Below, piece by piece: positions 34,993-43,780 of a stretch of 64,000 bases of DNA. The notes below the pieces were generated by a model. It worked only from the letters and a program-made list of their open reading frames with translations, did not search any database and was not told the DNA's origin. Positions within the stretch are counted from its first letter, which is position 1. Each line of letters begins with the position of its first letter. The stretch is taken from positions 3,906,001-3,970,000 of the forward strand of contig NZ_CP130610.1 of NCBI RefSeq assembly GCF_030544485.1, in the 5' to 3' direction. The stretch comes from Halomonas sp. HAL1 (GTDB lineage: Bacteria > Pseudomonadota > Gammaproteobacteria > Pseudomonadales > Halomonadaceae). A program made the translations under genes and the position numbers.

Positions 34993-36291
34993 TTATTTTC
35001 CTTTGGCCCGTGTCTCTAGAACCTCGAAGGCGCGTGAAAAAAAGTCTTCACTGCCAAAGTTGCCCGACTTCAGTGCCAGGGACAGCGGCGCGTCCTTCCC
35101 TTTCAAAGGCGCCTGGGTCCAGGGCACGCCAGGGTCGATCTGATCGCCAATGCGAAGCTGGCGTATGCCCAAGGCCGAGACCACGGCACCCGATGTCTCG
35201 CCACCTGCGACAACCAACTGCCCTACCCCTTCTGAAACCAGTGCCCGGGCTAACTCACCCAATGCCTTTTCAACCAGCTCACCGGCCTGCTCGACCCCCA
35301 ACTCCGCCTGGGCAGCCTTGACTCGACCAGCATCGGCGGAAGCGTAGACCAATACCGGCCCACCGTCAGTGAGGTGCCCACGGGCGAAGGCAAGTGCGTT
35401 CTCCAGGTGAGCGGGATCCTTTGCCAGCAGCAGCGGGTCGAGTGCCATCCCTGGATAACGCTCAAGGAAATTGGATACCTGGCCCAGCGTCGCCTTGGAG
35501 CAGCTGCCGGAAAGCACCAGGGCACTGCCGGAAGCCGGCGCTAGGCGCCCCGGGTCGCTGACCTCGGTCAGCCACCCCTTGCGCCGGTAATGCTCAGGCA
35601 GGGCCTGGCCAAGACCGGAGCCACCTGTGACTAGCGGATAATCGACCACGGCCTCGGCAAGCACGTCCAGATTGTTTTCGTCCAGGGTGTCGCAAATTAC
35701 GTGACGAATACCATCGGCAGATAATTTATCGAGGTGTACACGAGTCGATGCTGCGCCGCTGGATAATACTGGATAAGCAGCGAGACCGACTTCATGCGGA
35801 GTCTGGCGCCCCAAAACGCGTACCAAGCTGGCGTCTGTCATCGGCGTGAGGGGATGATGTTGCATGCCACTCTCGTTGAGCAATCGATCCCCTACGAACA
35901 GGTGGCCCTGATAGACGGTGCGCCCGTTGACCGGAAACGCCGGTACCATCACCGTCTGCGATGCCCCCAGTTGTTTCATTAGTGCGTCGGCAACTGGCCC
36001 GATATTGCCCGCATCAGTAGAGTCGAATGTGGAGCAATACTTGAAGAATACCTGCCGGGCGTTGTGCTCCGTGAGCCATACCAACGCGGCAAGCGAATCC
36101 GACACTGCTTGAGCGGCCGGAATAGAGCGTGACTTAAGCGCTATTACCACAGCATCGACATTGTCGAGGGTGAAGTCAGAACTCGGTACGCCGATGGTCT
36201 GCACGCAACGCATACCAGCACGCACCAAGTTGTTGGCAAGGTCCGTAGCACCGGTGAAGTCATCGGCGATGGCTCCCAGGACAAGCGTCAT
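34993..36291 (-). CDS. otnK: 3-oxo-tetronate kinase (OtnK, four-carbon acid sugar kinase family)
   Basis: A 432-residue DUF1537-type kinase. The N-terminal domain begins LGAIADDFTGATDLANNLVRAG and binds substrate. The C-terminal domain carries the ATP-binding VVAGGETSGAVVSALG. It phosphorylates 3-oxo-tetronate at O4. AGGGAG precedes ATG 36291. It stands between otnC and the TctA permease. D-threonate kinase (DtnK) is a related family, but the OtnC partner favours OtnK. Confidence 0.88.
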   Translation of the reverse strand: MTLVLGAIADDFTGATDLANNLVRAGMRCVQTIGVPSSDFTLDNVDAVVIALKSRSIPAAQAVSDSLAALVWLTEHNARQVFFKYCSTFDSTDAGNIGPVADALMKQLGASQTVMVPAFPVNGRTVYQGHLFVGDRLLNESGMQHHPLTPMTDASLVRVLGRQTPHEVGLAAYPVLSSGAASTRVHLDKLSADGIRHVICDTLDENNLDVLAEAVVDYPLVTGGSGLGQALPEHYRRKGWLTEVSDPGRLAPASGSALVLSGSCSKATLGQVSNFLERYPGMALDPLLLAKDPAHLENALAFARGHLTDGGPVLVYASADAGRVKAAQAELGVEQAGELVEKALGELARALVSEGVGQLVVAGGETSGAVVSALGIRQLRIGDQIDPGVPWTQAPLKGKDAPLSLALKSGNFGSEDFFSRAFEVLETRAKGK

Positions 36292-36310
36292 GGAATTCTC
36301 CCTTTGCAGA

Positions 36311-37801
36311 TTAAGTATTCGCTGCCTTCAGCTTTGCCCGCTTGCGCAAGGGCACGACAATGGCGGCGGTGAGCAGCAGAATCGAAATAACAATCAATGT
36401 TGCGCTGATGGGCCGCTCGAAAAAGATCGTAAAATCGCCTCGAGACATGGAGAGAGACCGGCGTAGCTCACTTTCGGCAATAGGCCCGAGAACAAGACCT
36501 AGAATAATCGAAACCAGAGGGAACTTGAGCTTTTCCAGCAGGAAGCCGAGAACGCCAAACCCTAACATCAGCCAGACATCAAACATCGAGTTACGGACTG
36601 AGTAAGTGCCGATGATGCAGCACATGACGATGATAGAACCCAAAGCCGAGTACGGAATGTTCAACAGTCTCGTGAACAAAGCAATGAATGGCTTTGAGAA
36701 CAGCAAGATCATGAAATTGACGATGAACAGCCCGGCAAACACGGCATAGACCAGATCGCTACTGTTCACCATGAACATTGGGCCAGGCTGCAAGCCGTGC
36801 ATAATGAACGCACCGAGGATGATAGCGGTCGTTCCACTTCCGGGGATGCCGAGGGCGAATAGAGGAACCAAGGCACCCATCGCAGCGGCATTGTTAGCCG
36901 CTTCGGGTGCAGCAATACCCTCCGGCGCCCCTTTGCCAAATTGCTCAGGCGTCTTTGACCAACGAACGGCTTCGCTATAGCTAACCATGGCAGCCGTGCT
37001 GGCCCCGATGCCGGGCAGGATTCCAATGATGACACCAATTAGCGAGGAGCGCGATAACGTGACGCCAATTTTACGTAAGATAGCCATATCGAATATCTTG
37101 ATGGAAACCTTCTTAATTGGCTGATGGATCTCCTCACCCAAGGTACGCTTCATGACTTCCGAGATGGCAAATAACCCCACAATAACGGGAATCAACCCCA
37201 CCCCTTCAGCAAGCTCTAGACTGCCAAACGTGTAGCGACTGGTTCCTGTCAGCGGATCGAAACCAATGGTGGCGATAAACAGGCCGAGGCATGCCCCAAT
37301 GAGGCCAAAGATCAAGCGTCCCCCCAAGGAAGCCACCACGGTGAGGCCCAGGACGGCCAAGGCAAAGTATTCGGGAGAAGAGAACTTGAGTGCGAACGAC
37401 GCGAGCACCGGCGTGAATATGATCAAGGCAATGGTTCCCACCAAGCCACCGATGGAAGAGCTCAAGACCCCGATGCCCAACGCTTTCCCGGCTTGCCCCT
37501 GCTGGGTCATGGGATAGCCATCGAATGCCGTCATGACGGCTTCCGGTGTTCCCGGCGCACGGTAAAGGATAGCGGTTATAAGGCCTGAAAAAACGCTAGA
37601 ACCATAAATGGCAGTCAACAGCATGAAAGCTGCGGTGGGATCCAGACCATAGGTGACTGGAAGCAGGATCACCACCAGGACTACCCCACTTATGCCAGGC
37701 AAGGCACCGCCTATAAAACCGATAAAGACAGCTGAGGTCAACAACAGGAAATTCATGGGCTGGAAAACCACTGCCAACCCGTTCAGAAAACTGTCGAGCA
37801 T
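36311..37801 (-). CDS. tctA: Tripartite tricarboxylate transporter large permease (TctA)
   Basis: A 496-residue membrane protein with about 11-12 helices. TctA signatures are GFIGGALPGISGVVLVVILLP at the N-terminus and LPGIGASTAAMVSYSEAVRW in the middle. It forms the sodium- or proton-driven carboxylate channel with TctB and takes cargo from the TctC-type binding protein. The ribosome site AGGAG is 5 bases from the ATG. In this operon the cargo is probably a four-carbon sugar acid rather than citrate. Confidence 0.9.
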   Translation of the reverse strand: MLDSFLNGLAVVFQPMNFLLLTSAVFIGFIGGALPGISGVVLVVILLPVTYGLDPTAAFMLLTAIYGSSVFSGLITAILYRAPGTPEAVMTAFDGYPMTQQGQAGKALGIGVLSSSIGGLVGTIALIIFTPVLASFALKFSSPEYFALAVLGLTVVASLGGRLIFGLIGACLGLFIATIGFDPLTGTSRYTFGSLELAEGVGLIPVIVGLFAISEVMKRTLGEEIHQPIKKVSIKIFDMAILRKIGVTLSRSSLIGVIIGILPGIGASTAAMVSYSEAVRWSKTPEQFGKGAPEGIAAPEAANNAAAMGALVPLFALGIPGSGTTAIILGAFIMHGLQPGPMFMVNSSDLVYAVFAGLFIVNFMILLFSKPFIALFTRLLNIPYSALGSIIVMCCIIGTYSVRNSMFDVWLMLGFGVLGFLLEKLKFPLVSIILGLVLGPIAESELRRSLSMSRGDFTIFFERPISATLIVISILLLTAAIVVPLRKRAKLKAANT

Positions 37802-37815
37802 ATTTAACTCCTAGA

Positions 37816-38301
37816 TCAGGGCAGAGGAATTCCCAAAAGGTACGAGAAGACGCCTTGGATAAGTACGACAGCAACAATCACCGTCGCGAGGATCGCGACC
37901 CAATGACGGGCGCCCATTAATAAGGTGCCGAAAAAGGTGAAAATGATGGTAGCGAAAAGAAAACCAATGGCTTGCATCAGAATGGTGTAAAGCACGGCGA
38001 CAAGCATCAGCAACCAGTGTCGGTTAGCTGCTATGGTCTGAGTTACTTTCCCTGTCTTGATATTGGCTTCGTTAGGTGAGCTCTCTTCTTCCTCGCCAGT
38101 ATTTTTACGACCGTCTCGCCAAGTTGCCAGTAACAGAAAACCACCAAGTCCTAGCAGGGCGGTTAGCAGACTTAAAGGCCATAGACGTGGACCGATGAAT
38201 GTCGAAACCTCTTCTGCACTAGGGAGTTGGAGAGTGGGTATGAATGCCACGATAGCAAGCAGTATTATCGCGGCAGAAAAAGTCATTACCTTGGCTTGCA
38301 T
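37816..38301 (-). CDS. tctB: Tripartite tricarboxylate transporter small permease (TctB)
   Basis: About 161 residues with four hydrophobic helices and a charged, Glu-rich central loop (RKNTGEEEESSPNEAN), the usual TctB layout. Start ATG 38301 is preferred over an in-frame TTG at 38331. An alternative ATG at 38286, with AAGG just upstream, is also credible. Lies 14 bases before tctA. Confidence 0.85.
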   Translation of the reverse strand: MQAKVMTFSAAIILLAIVAFIPTLQLPSAEEVSTFIGPRLWPLSLLTALLGLGGFLLLATWRDGRKNTGEEEESSPNEANIKTGKVTQTIAANRHWLLMLVAVLYTILMQAIGFLFATIIFTFFGTLLMGARHWVAILATVIVAVVLIQGVFSYLLGIPLP

Positions 38302-38356
38302 GGTCGGGCCCGATGAAAAAGTGTCAATCAAATGACACGGAAATGGGTTTTAATAG

Positions 38357-38386
38357 ATCAGGTTGGCCTATCCTGGCCAACCTGAT
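38357..38386 (-). promoter_or_regulatory. Perfect 12-bp stem-loop between tctC and tctB
   Basis: ATCAGGTTGGCC and GGCCAACCTGAT form a perfect 12-bp stem with loop TATCCT, 25 bases after the tctC stop codon. There is no strong T-run. Stem-loops here commonly protect the abundant binding-protein transcript or partly terminate transcription, so that TctC is made in excess over the permeases. Confidence 0.6.
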
Positions 38387-38410
38387 TCACAAGTAAATGT
38401 TATTTAGCCC

Positions 38411-39379
38411 TCAGTTCTCTTCAAGAAGACGCTTATAGGATTCTAAATTTTGCTCCAACTGCTGGCGATATTCTTCACTGCCAAGCCATCCTTCACGATA
38501 ATGAAGGTTTACGCGCTCTTCATATTCCTGATAAGCATCGGAGTCATAGACCTCTTTCAAAGAGGATTCTATTTTAGCCAAGATAGCTTCTGGCGTATCC
38601 GCGTTGACGAAGACGCCACGCTCATTGCCATCAATCAGTTCCCAGCCATGTTCAACCGTGGTTGGAATATCGGGGAAATTTTCCAGGCGCTCTTCGGCGA
38701 AAACCAGTATAGGCATCATATCGCCTGATTCCATGTAGCTTAGCGTCGAGCTAATTTCACCGAACATGCCATCAATGTTTCCCCCCATCACGTTAGCTGA
38801 AACACTGCCTTCTTCATCGTACGGAATAAAATTGATATCCAGTCCAGAGGCATCTCGAAATGACAAGAATGCCATGCGGTCAGGGCTTGCTGCGTGGGTC
38901 CCGCCGATGATGACCTCCCCCGGGTTCTCCTCGGCATATTCCTGGAAAGCCTCGAAGTCAGGGTATTTTTCGGGATCGACAATTAAGGTCATCACATCGG
39001 ACTGCATCCGAGCGACCGGCGTGAGTTCGTCCAGTCCCGTGGGGTTCTGCCCAGCAGCTAGAGAAGTCACCAAGGTCGAGGAGGCGAAATCCAAGGTATG
39101 ACCATCAGGCTCACTATTGGCAGTGCGCTGATGCGCGATAGCACCCGATGCTGAGGGTAGATTCACGACAGTGATACGGGTATCCAATAGCTCTTCCAGC
39201 ATTGGCTTCACGGTGCGAGTAAAGTTATCGGTACCGCCCCCTGCTCCGGCTGCTACGAGGAACTGAATTGGCTTGGTAGGGTAATCCTCAGCATTTTCAC
39301 TTGCGATGGTTACCGAGGCGTAGCCTACAATTGCCAGACCGAGAGAACTTGCCGCTAAGAGTGAATGTTTAACTAACAT
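38411..39379 (-). CDS. tctC: Tripartite tricarboxylate transporter substrate-binding protein (TctC)
   Basis: A 322-residue periplasmic protein with a Sec signal (MLVKHSLLAASSLGLAIVG) and the TctC signature YPTKPIQFLVAAGAGGGTDN at the mature N-terminus, followed by VVNLPSASGAIAHQ. Start ATG 39379 is preferred over a TTG four codons upstream; GGAG precedes it. Delivers a carboxylate, by context a tetronate-like sugar acid, to TctAB. Confidence 0.88.
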   Translation of the reverse strand: MLVKHSLLAASSLGLAIVGYASVTIASENAEDYPTKPIQFLVAAGAGGGTDNFTRTVKPMLEELLDTRITVVNLPSASGAIAHQRTANSEPDGHTLDFASSTLVTSLAAGQNPTGLDELTPVARMQSDVMTLIVDPEKYPDFEAFQEYAEENPGEVIIGGTHAASPDRMAFLSFRDASGLDINFIPYDEEGSVSANVMGGNIDGMFGEISSTLSYMESGDMMPILVFAEERLENFPDIPTTVEHGWELIDGNERGVFVNADTPEAILAKIESSLKEVYDSDAYQEYEERVNLHYREGWLGSEEYRQQLEQNLESYKRLLEEN

Positions 39380-39482
39380 GGCATTCTCCAAAATGTTTTG
39401 TTATTTAGGGCGTCACTGTATTGGTTAGTGAACGAACAATGAACTAAGCATTTATTGTGTGATGAGTCTCCTTTTTAGGTTT

Positions 39483-40883
39483 CTACAGGGATGGCGCCGC
39501 TTCCTCGAAGAACATGGCATCTTGTTCAAGACGAAGCCGAAGCATATGCGAATCTGGTAAAGAAACATCAGCGAGAGTAATCGGCTGACCCGCTGCGACT
39601 GGGCGTACAATCTTAGCCTCAGGGAGCAGATAAAATGGTACAGGGGCAGACGCCGATAGCGGAGCCGCGCTATGCACTTCAGGCCGTAAACCTTCGATGT
39701 GCCGATGATGACCTTTCATCTCAAGATTTTGACCGCTAGCGAATTCTTGAGTGGCGCGAGCAATAAGATCGACATGGGGCTTAACCGCTGATCCGCCACC
39801 AGAAGGGAGCCCCTTCAGGACAGCATCCAACATGGAAATAGGCGCTTCCAGCCCCAGTAGATGGCGCGGAAGGTATACCATCGCACTGTTGCCACTGCGG
39901 CTAAGCACATGACCCTTACCACGCAGTAATTCCCAGGTTTCCTGGTCTTCACAGCGCACGACGACGAAAACACCGCCAGCAAAGCTGACCTCGTCGGGTC
40001 GACGTAGGCAATTGAATACCTCCAGGCGGCCACTGCCTCCTAATACCCCCCCAAACTCCTGATGATCGAGTAGAGTCGGAACCTCACCAGTCCGTAGCAC
40101 TAAGGCATGGAAATCCGGTCGATCGGGGATAAGACCGGTGGCATTAGCTACATTGGTCATTTCGCAGAGATCCGGCACCGAAATTTGTGGGATCTCTTTA
40201 AGCGCCTCACTACGGGCCGATACGATTTCGATTTCCTGGTTTTCTGTGAGTGTCCAGAGGTTTTCAAAATCGGGAGCCGAATAGCGCTGACCGTTACACC
40301 AGACTGCGCCCTCTTGCTCCTCCCAAATGAAGTCATATTCACTGCTCTTCCCTGCAGCGACGACCTCGAAGCCTAGTGTCTGTGCCCACGTGACAAGCCC
40401 AATCAGCAAACTAGGTTGATCACCGTCTAGAGGGGTGAAAAGTCGTCCTTGTCGTTCGGCCAAGCGGGTCAAATAAGGTCCTACAACCGACTCAGTCTCC
40501 TTTGTCGCGATACCGACGTGCTTACCGGCCAGGATAGCGAGTTCGGCGTGCCGGGCACCCACACTTGGTATACCAGTTGATTCCACTAAAATGTCGAAAG
40601 GTAAGTGAGTAACGAGTTCAAGACTCCCTGAAGCAATGAAGCATCCTTTTTCCCAGGCTTCAGTTACCTGTGCCTCGTCATGGCATACCATTATTTTTTC
40701 GTCTGACACACCGGAAAGCTGTAGGGCACGAGCAGCTATCTCAGCATTTACGTCTACGGCGATACGCACGGATAGGCATTTCATCTGCCCGGCTTGACGC
40801 AAGATTCCACGCCCAAAGTCTCCTGCTCCGGCAATGCATGCCTCAACAACTCTCTCTGAATCAAAATGTTGCAAATAATTCAT
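39483..40883 (-). CDS. SAF-domain NAD(P)-dependent oxidoreductase (homoserine dehydrogenase-like, COG4091 type)
   Basis: A 466-residue protein. The N-terminal Rossmann fold (VEACIAGAGDFGRGILRQAG at ~12-31) is followed by a homoserine-dehydrogenase-like segment with Lys in GIATKETESVVGPYL. A central catalytic-like domain ends in EVFNCLRRPDEVSFAGGVFV, and a C-terminal SAF domain begins near 400 (AKIVRPVAAGQPITLADVSLP). The family lacks a firmly assigned reaction as far as I know. As the first gene of the tct-otn operon it probably performs the oxidation or rearrangement that yields 3-oxo-tetronate, because no LtnD/DenD dehydrogenase or OtnI isomerase is present. Confidence 0.75.
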   Translation of the reverse strand: MNYLQHFDSERVVEACIAGAGDFGRGILRQAGQMKCLSVRIAVDVNAEIAARALQLSGVSDEKIMVCHDEAQVTEAWEKGCFIASGSLELVTHLPFDILVESTGIPSVGARHAELAILAGKHVGIATKETESVVGPYLTRLAERQGRLFTPLDGDQPSLLIGLVTWAQTLGFEVVAAGKSSEYDFIWEEQEGAVWCNGQRYSAPDFENLWTLTENQEIEIVSARSEALKEIPQISVPDLCEMTNVANATGLIPDRPDFHALVLRTGEVPTLLDHQEFGGVLGGSGRLEVFNCLRRPDEVSFAGGVFVVVRCEDQETWELLRGKGHVLSRSGNSAMVYLPRHLLGLEAPISMLDAVLKGLPSGGGSAVKPHVDLIARATQEFASGQNLEMKGHHRHIEGLRPEVHSAAPLSASAPVPFYLLPEAKIVRPVAAGQPITLADVSLPDSHMLRLRLEQDAMFFEEAAPSL

Positions 40884-40979
40884 GACGTAAAACTGCCTCT
40901 CGGTTCTGGCTCGGTAAGGCCATAGCTACGATGCGTTAAATGCGTGCTTACGAAGCAAGACTGTTGTCATGCAATGTAG

Positions 40980-40989
40980 TGGTATACCA
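40980..40989. promoter_or_regulatory. Candidate GntR/FadR-type operator 1
   Basis: TGGTATACCA is a perfect 10-base palindrome of the TGGT-n2-ACCA class bound by FadR-subfamily regulators. It lies 97 bases upstream of the SAF-domain gene, in the divergent spacer, and has a near-identical partner at 41115. Confidence 0.6.
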
Positions 40990-41114
40990 TTTGAGAGGTC
41001 AATAATATCGCTCTCCTACTTTAGTCTTTAATACGCACTCGCCTCACTTAACGCACTGTTTTAAAATACATTGTTTTTTAGTTAAAACAAAAATAACGTT
41101 TGAAAGCATACTTT

Positions 41115-41124
41115 TGGTATGCCA
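41115..41124. promoter_or_regulatory. Candidate GntR/FadR-type operator 2
   Basis: TGGTATGCCA repeats the palindrome at 40980 with one change. It lies 37 bases before the GntR regulator start, so it would allow autorepression. The 135-base spacing (close to 13 helical turns) could permit looping between the two sites. Confidence 0.55.
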
Positions 41125-41161
41125 TTATTTTGGCCAATACTCGGATTATTGTGACTAACTA

Positions 41162-41860
41162 ATGGAAGATATAGAGACTAAGAGCCGGGCTGGACTGGTA
41201 GAAAAAGTGGCGGACTACTTGCGCGAACATATTGTCATGGATCACTTCCAACCAGGACAGCGTTTGCCTGAGCGGACTCTGGCAGACCAGCTAAAGGTTT
41301 CACGAACGCCTATGCGGGAAGCATTAAAAACGCTGGCTGCAGAAGGATTAGTTGTCATCTCCCCCCATCGAGGGGCGGTAGTGGCTGATGTCAGCCCAGC
41401 AGATATTCAGGAAAAAGCATATGTCCTTAGCGTTCTTGAACAGGCTGCCGCCGAACTAGCCTGTATTAAGGCTACCGATGACGACATCGCTGAGCTGCAG
41501 GCTCTGCACTTTGAGATGAAAGCCGCTTTTCTGCGCCGTGATCGACAGAACTACTTTCGGCTCAATCAGGAAATTCATAATCGGATCGTATCTCTTTCGG
41601 GAAACGCCTCACTCGTAGAGATTCATGGCAACCTTAGTCGCCAGTTGTACCGAGTACGTTATCTCTCCAATCAGAAGAATGACAAATGGTCGGTTGCTAT
41701 GGCAGAGCACGAAGCCATCATGGAGGCTATGGAAGCCAGAGACGCAGAGCGTATCGGCCGTGAATTGCGGAATCATCTTGGCAAAACATGGGTGAAGTAC
41801 GCACATGAGGAGAATTTACAGGAAAACAATCAGGTTGGGATTGGCTCGACCCTCTCTTAA
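41162..41860 (+). CDS. GntR-family regulator with FCD domain (FadR subfamily)
   Basis: A 232-residue regulator. The N-terminal winged helix (QRLPERTLADQLKVSRTPMR) is followed by an all-helical FCD ligand domain (~80-215) with metal-binding Asp/His residues (QNYFRLNQEIHNRI and AMAEHEAIMEAM). Divergent from the tct-otn operon with two palindromic sites between them, so it is probably its repressor and responds to a sugar acid. Start at 41162 is the only in-frame ATG that keeps the helix-turn-helix complete. Confidence 0.88.
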   Translation: MEDIETKSRAGLVEKVADYLREHIVMDHFQPGQRLPERTLADQLKVSRTPMREALKTLAAEGLVVISPHRGAVVADVSPADIQEKAYVLSVLEQAAAELACIKATDDDIAELQALHFEMKAAFLRRDRQNYFRLNQEIHNRIVSLSGNASLVEIHGNLSRQLYRVRYLSNQKNDKWSVAMAEHEAIMEAMEARDAERIGRELRNHLGKTWVKYAHEENLQENNQVGIGSTLS

Positions 41861-42234
41861 GCCAGATAGTGGTGACTTAACTTTTCTATGATAACTAATT
41901 GCCATCCCGCTAAATCTTAAGCTTTTGGGTGCCTTCAAGGGCCCTGTTAGATTAGAGCCAACGGCCTGATGCTTGCCGTGTTTAAAAATAGACACTGTCT
42001 GAATGAAGGTCACGCATCCCCTCCCTCCGCTTAAGTAGCGCTCAGCTTTAGAGCCCGATGCTACGACGATGGTGCTAGGCAAGAATAACGTATTTTAGGG
42101 ATAGATATCATCGCCCTCACAAAGTTGTTTCTGTGGGTGCGTTTTTAATTCTGATGGTTTATCAATTAAAATTGTGAACACTGTATTCTTTGCGGCACTG
42201 ACGTAATGGTTGATTTACACTCTTTTGTCAGCCT
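41861..42234. other. Gene-free stretch downstream of the GntR regulator
   Basis: No credible gene, RNA or repeat recognised on either strand. Base composition becomes more AT-rich toward 42200, next to the broken antitoxin gene and the IS630 copy. Probably decayed sequence. Confidence 0.4.
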
Positions 42235-42435
42235 TTAGACGTTTGCCTGAAAGTCTCTATAACACATTGAATGGGCGCTTTCTGCGCTTTCCAGGATCGG
42301 AGGACAACCGCTGCCGCGCTTCACCAGGGTATTTTGGTAGTATTGATGTGCTGCTTCGAACCACTCATCTGTTAACTCTGGCGCTTCGTCAGCATCAATC
42401 CAGGTACTGTTCGTATCGCTGCCTTTCAAGTTCAT
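42170..42435 (-). pseudogene. Broken DUF4415/BrnA-like antitoxin gene
   Basis: Read leftward from ATG 42435 (MNLKGSDTNSTWIDADEAPE), the protein has LTDEWFEAA, as in DUF4415/BrnA antitoxins (APELTDEWFE). After LVKRGSG the frame is lost. In the shifted frame the C-terminal half resumes as CVIETFRQTSKG, then a TGA at 42230-42228 where family members have Trp, then QKSVNQPLRQ. One frameshift plus one nonsense change make it a pseudogene. No BrnT-type toxin gene is left beside it. Confidence 0.6.
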
Positions 42436-42647
42436 TGGCGTACCTCTTAATGAATAATGTGGCGATTCTTGCGCGTTGTTTCCACACAATCACAGGCATC
42501 TTTCATCTACAATTTCCTTTACTCCAAATAATACAGGGGAATCCCATTACCGTAATGACCTTCCCCTAGATTAGCACCATTGACTCAATAAAATACAAAC
42601 CAGAGTGCTGAGGATATAGAACGTATGTCTGCGTTATTGCTCCCCTA

Positions 42648-43735
42648 TAAGTACCAAAACACATATTTTCCGCTATGCTTATAAACCTGACCCGTTGATC
42701 CAGGACGATGCGCATGACATTCCGCTTTGTGCCTTCCCTATCCGACACAGACCTTCAGACATTGATGGCAACCTATACCTATGGCGTGAAACCCGCCTTG
42801 CGTCGTCGGGCTCATGCCATCGTGCTGAGTCACCAAGGTCATACCATCGATCAGATCTGCAAGATTCTGTCCGTTACCCGCGAAACGGTTTCGCTCTGGT
42901 TCGATGCTTGGGAGGCACAGGGCCTCGATGGGCTCCGGGACAAGCCTCGCGCCGGGCGACCCGCCATCTATAGTGATGCGGAGCGGGAGCGGTTACTTGA
43001 ACTCGTACAAGAGCAACCTCATCAGCTGAAGGCCGTCCAGGCACGACTCCAGCAGGAAACCGGAAAAGGTGCCTGTACCATGACGCTCAAGCGAGCATTA
43101 AAAAAATCTGGGGTATAGCTTTAAGCGCACCCGGCGATCCCTGAAAAGCCAGCGTAACGAGACTGACTTCCGCCATACACAAGGCCTGCTGGCTGAGCTT
43201 CAGCGTTGGGAGGATCGGGGCGAGACGGAACTGTACTATTTCGATGAGTCAGGCTTTGCCCTGTCCTCCGTCTTGCCTTACGCCTGGAGCCCTATCGGCC
43301 ATCCTCAGGAAATGCCGGGCTACTCGCATAGTCAGCGCCTGAACGTACTGGGCTTCTTGAGTCGTCAGGGCTCGCTGATTTACCACTCGACCATGACGAC
43401 CATCACCACCGAGGTGGTCATTGAGGCTTTTGACCGCCTGATTGCCCAGAAGTCGCCGGACGCTTTTGCCATCGTGGTGCTGGATAATGCCAGTGTCCAT
43501 CGCTCAAAGGCTTTCCGACATAAGGAGTTGGAATGGATGTCGCACCGTGTGTACCTCGTCTATCTATCTGCTTATTCGCCGGAGCTAAATCTCATCGAGA
43601 TTCTTTGGCGCAAGGTCAAGTATGAGTGGCTGCCGTTGACGGCTTATGAAAGCTTCTCGTCCTTGAAAGACTATGTCCATAAGGTGTTGTCAGGCTACGG
43701 CAACGAATACCGGATTACTTTTGTATAAGCACTTA
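42648..43735 (+). mobile_element. IS630-family insertion sequence, copy 1
   Basis: About 1088 bases. The termini begin TAAGTACC and, on the other strand, TAAGTGCT, with further partial matching (ACA...TTCCG), and end in TA, as expected for the TA target of IS630 elements. It encloses a two-frame transposase. A diverged sister lies at 61515-62601. Inserted close to the broken antitoxin gene. Confidence 0.8.
42708..43728 (+). CDS. IS630-family transposase in two frames (A-run frameshift)
   Basis: The first frame (42708-43118) carries the helix-turn-helix domain (GHTIDQICKILSVTRETVSL). It stops at TAG just after LKKSGV. A +1-shifted frame continues from about 43108 (LGYSFKRTRRSLK) to 43728 with the DDE catalytic part: YYFDESGF, VVLDNASVHRS and SPELNLIEILWRKVKYEW. 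The shift site is a run of seven A at 43100-43106 followed by T. The sister element has the same arrangement, so the shift is probably programmed rather than a mutation. Both parts are otherwise intact. Confidence 0.8.
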
Positions 43736-43780
43736 GCTAAGGCTATAGTTGGGTATAACTGACCATCCGACAACACTACT

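Noticed and set aside
34686..35321. Plus-strand open frame of 211 codons across otnC and otnK
   Set aside because: Composition-driven shadow of two recognised genes on the other strand; Pro/Arg-rich and without family features.
42235..42489. Intact 84-codon antitoxin gene
   Set aside because: The C-terminal half is out of frame and the matching frame has a TGA for a conserved Trp, so it is called a pseudogene.
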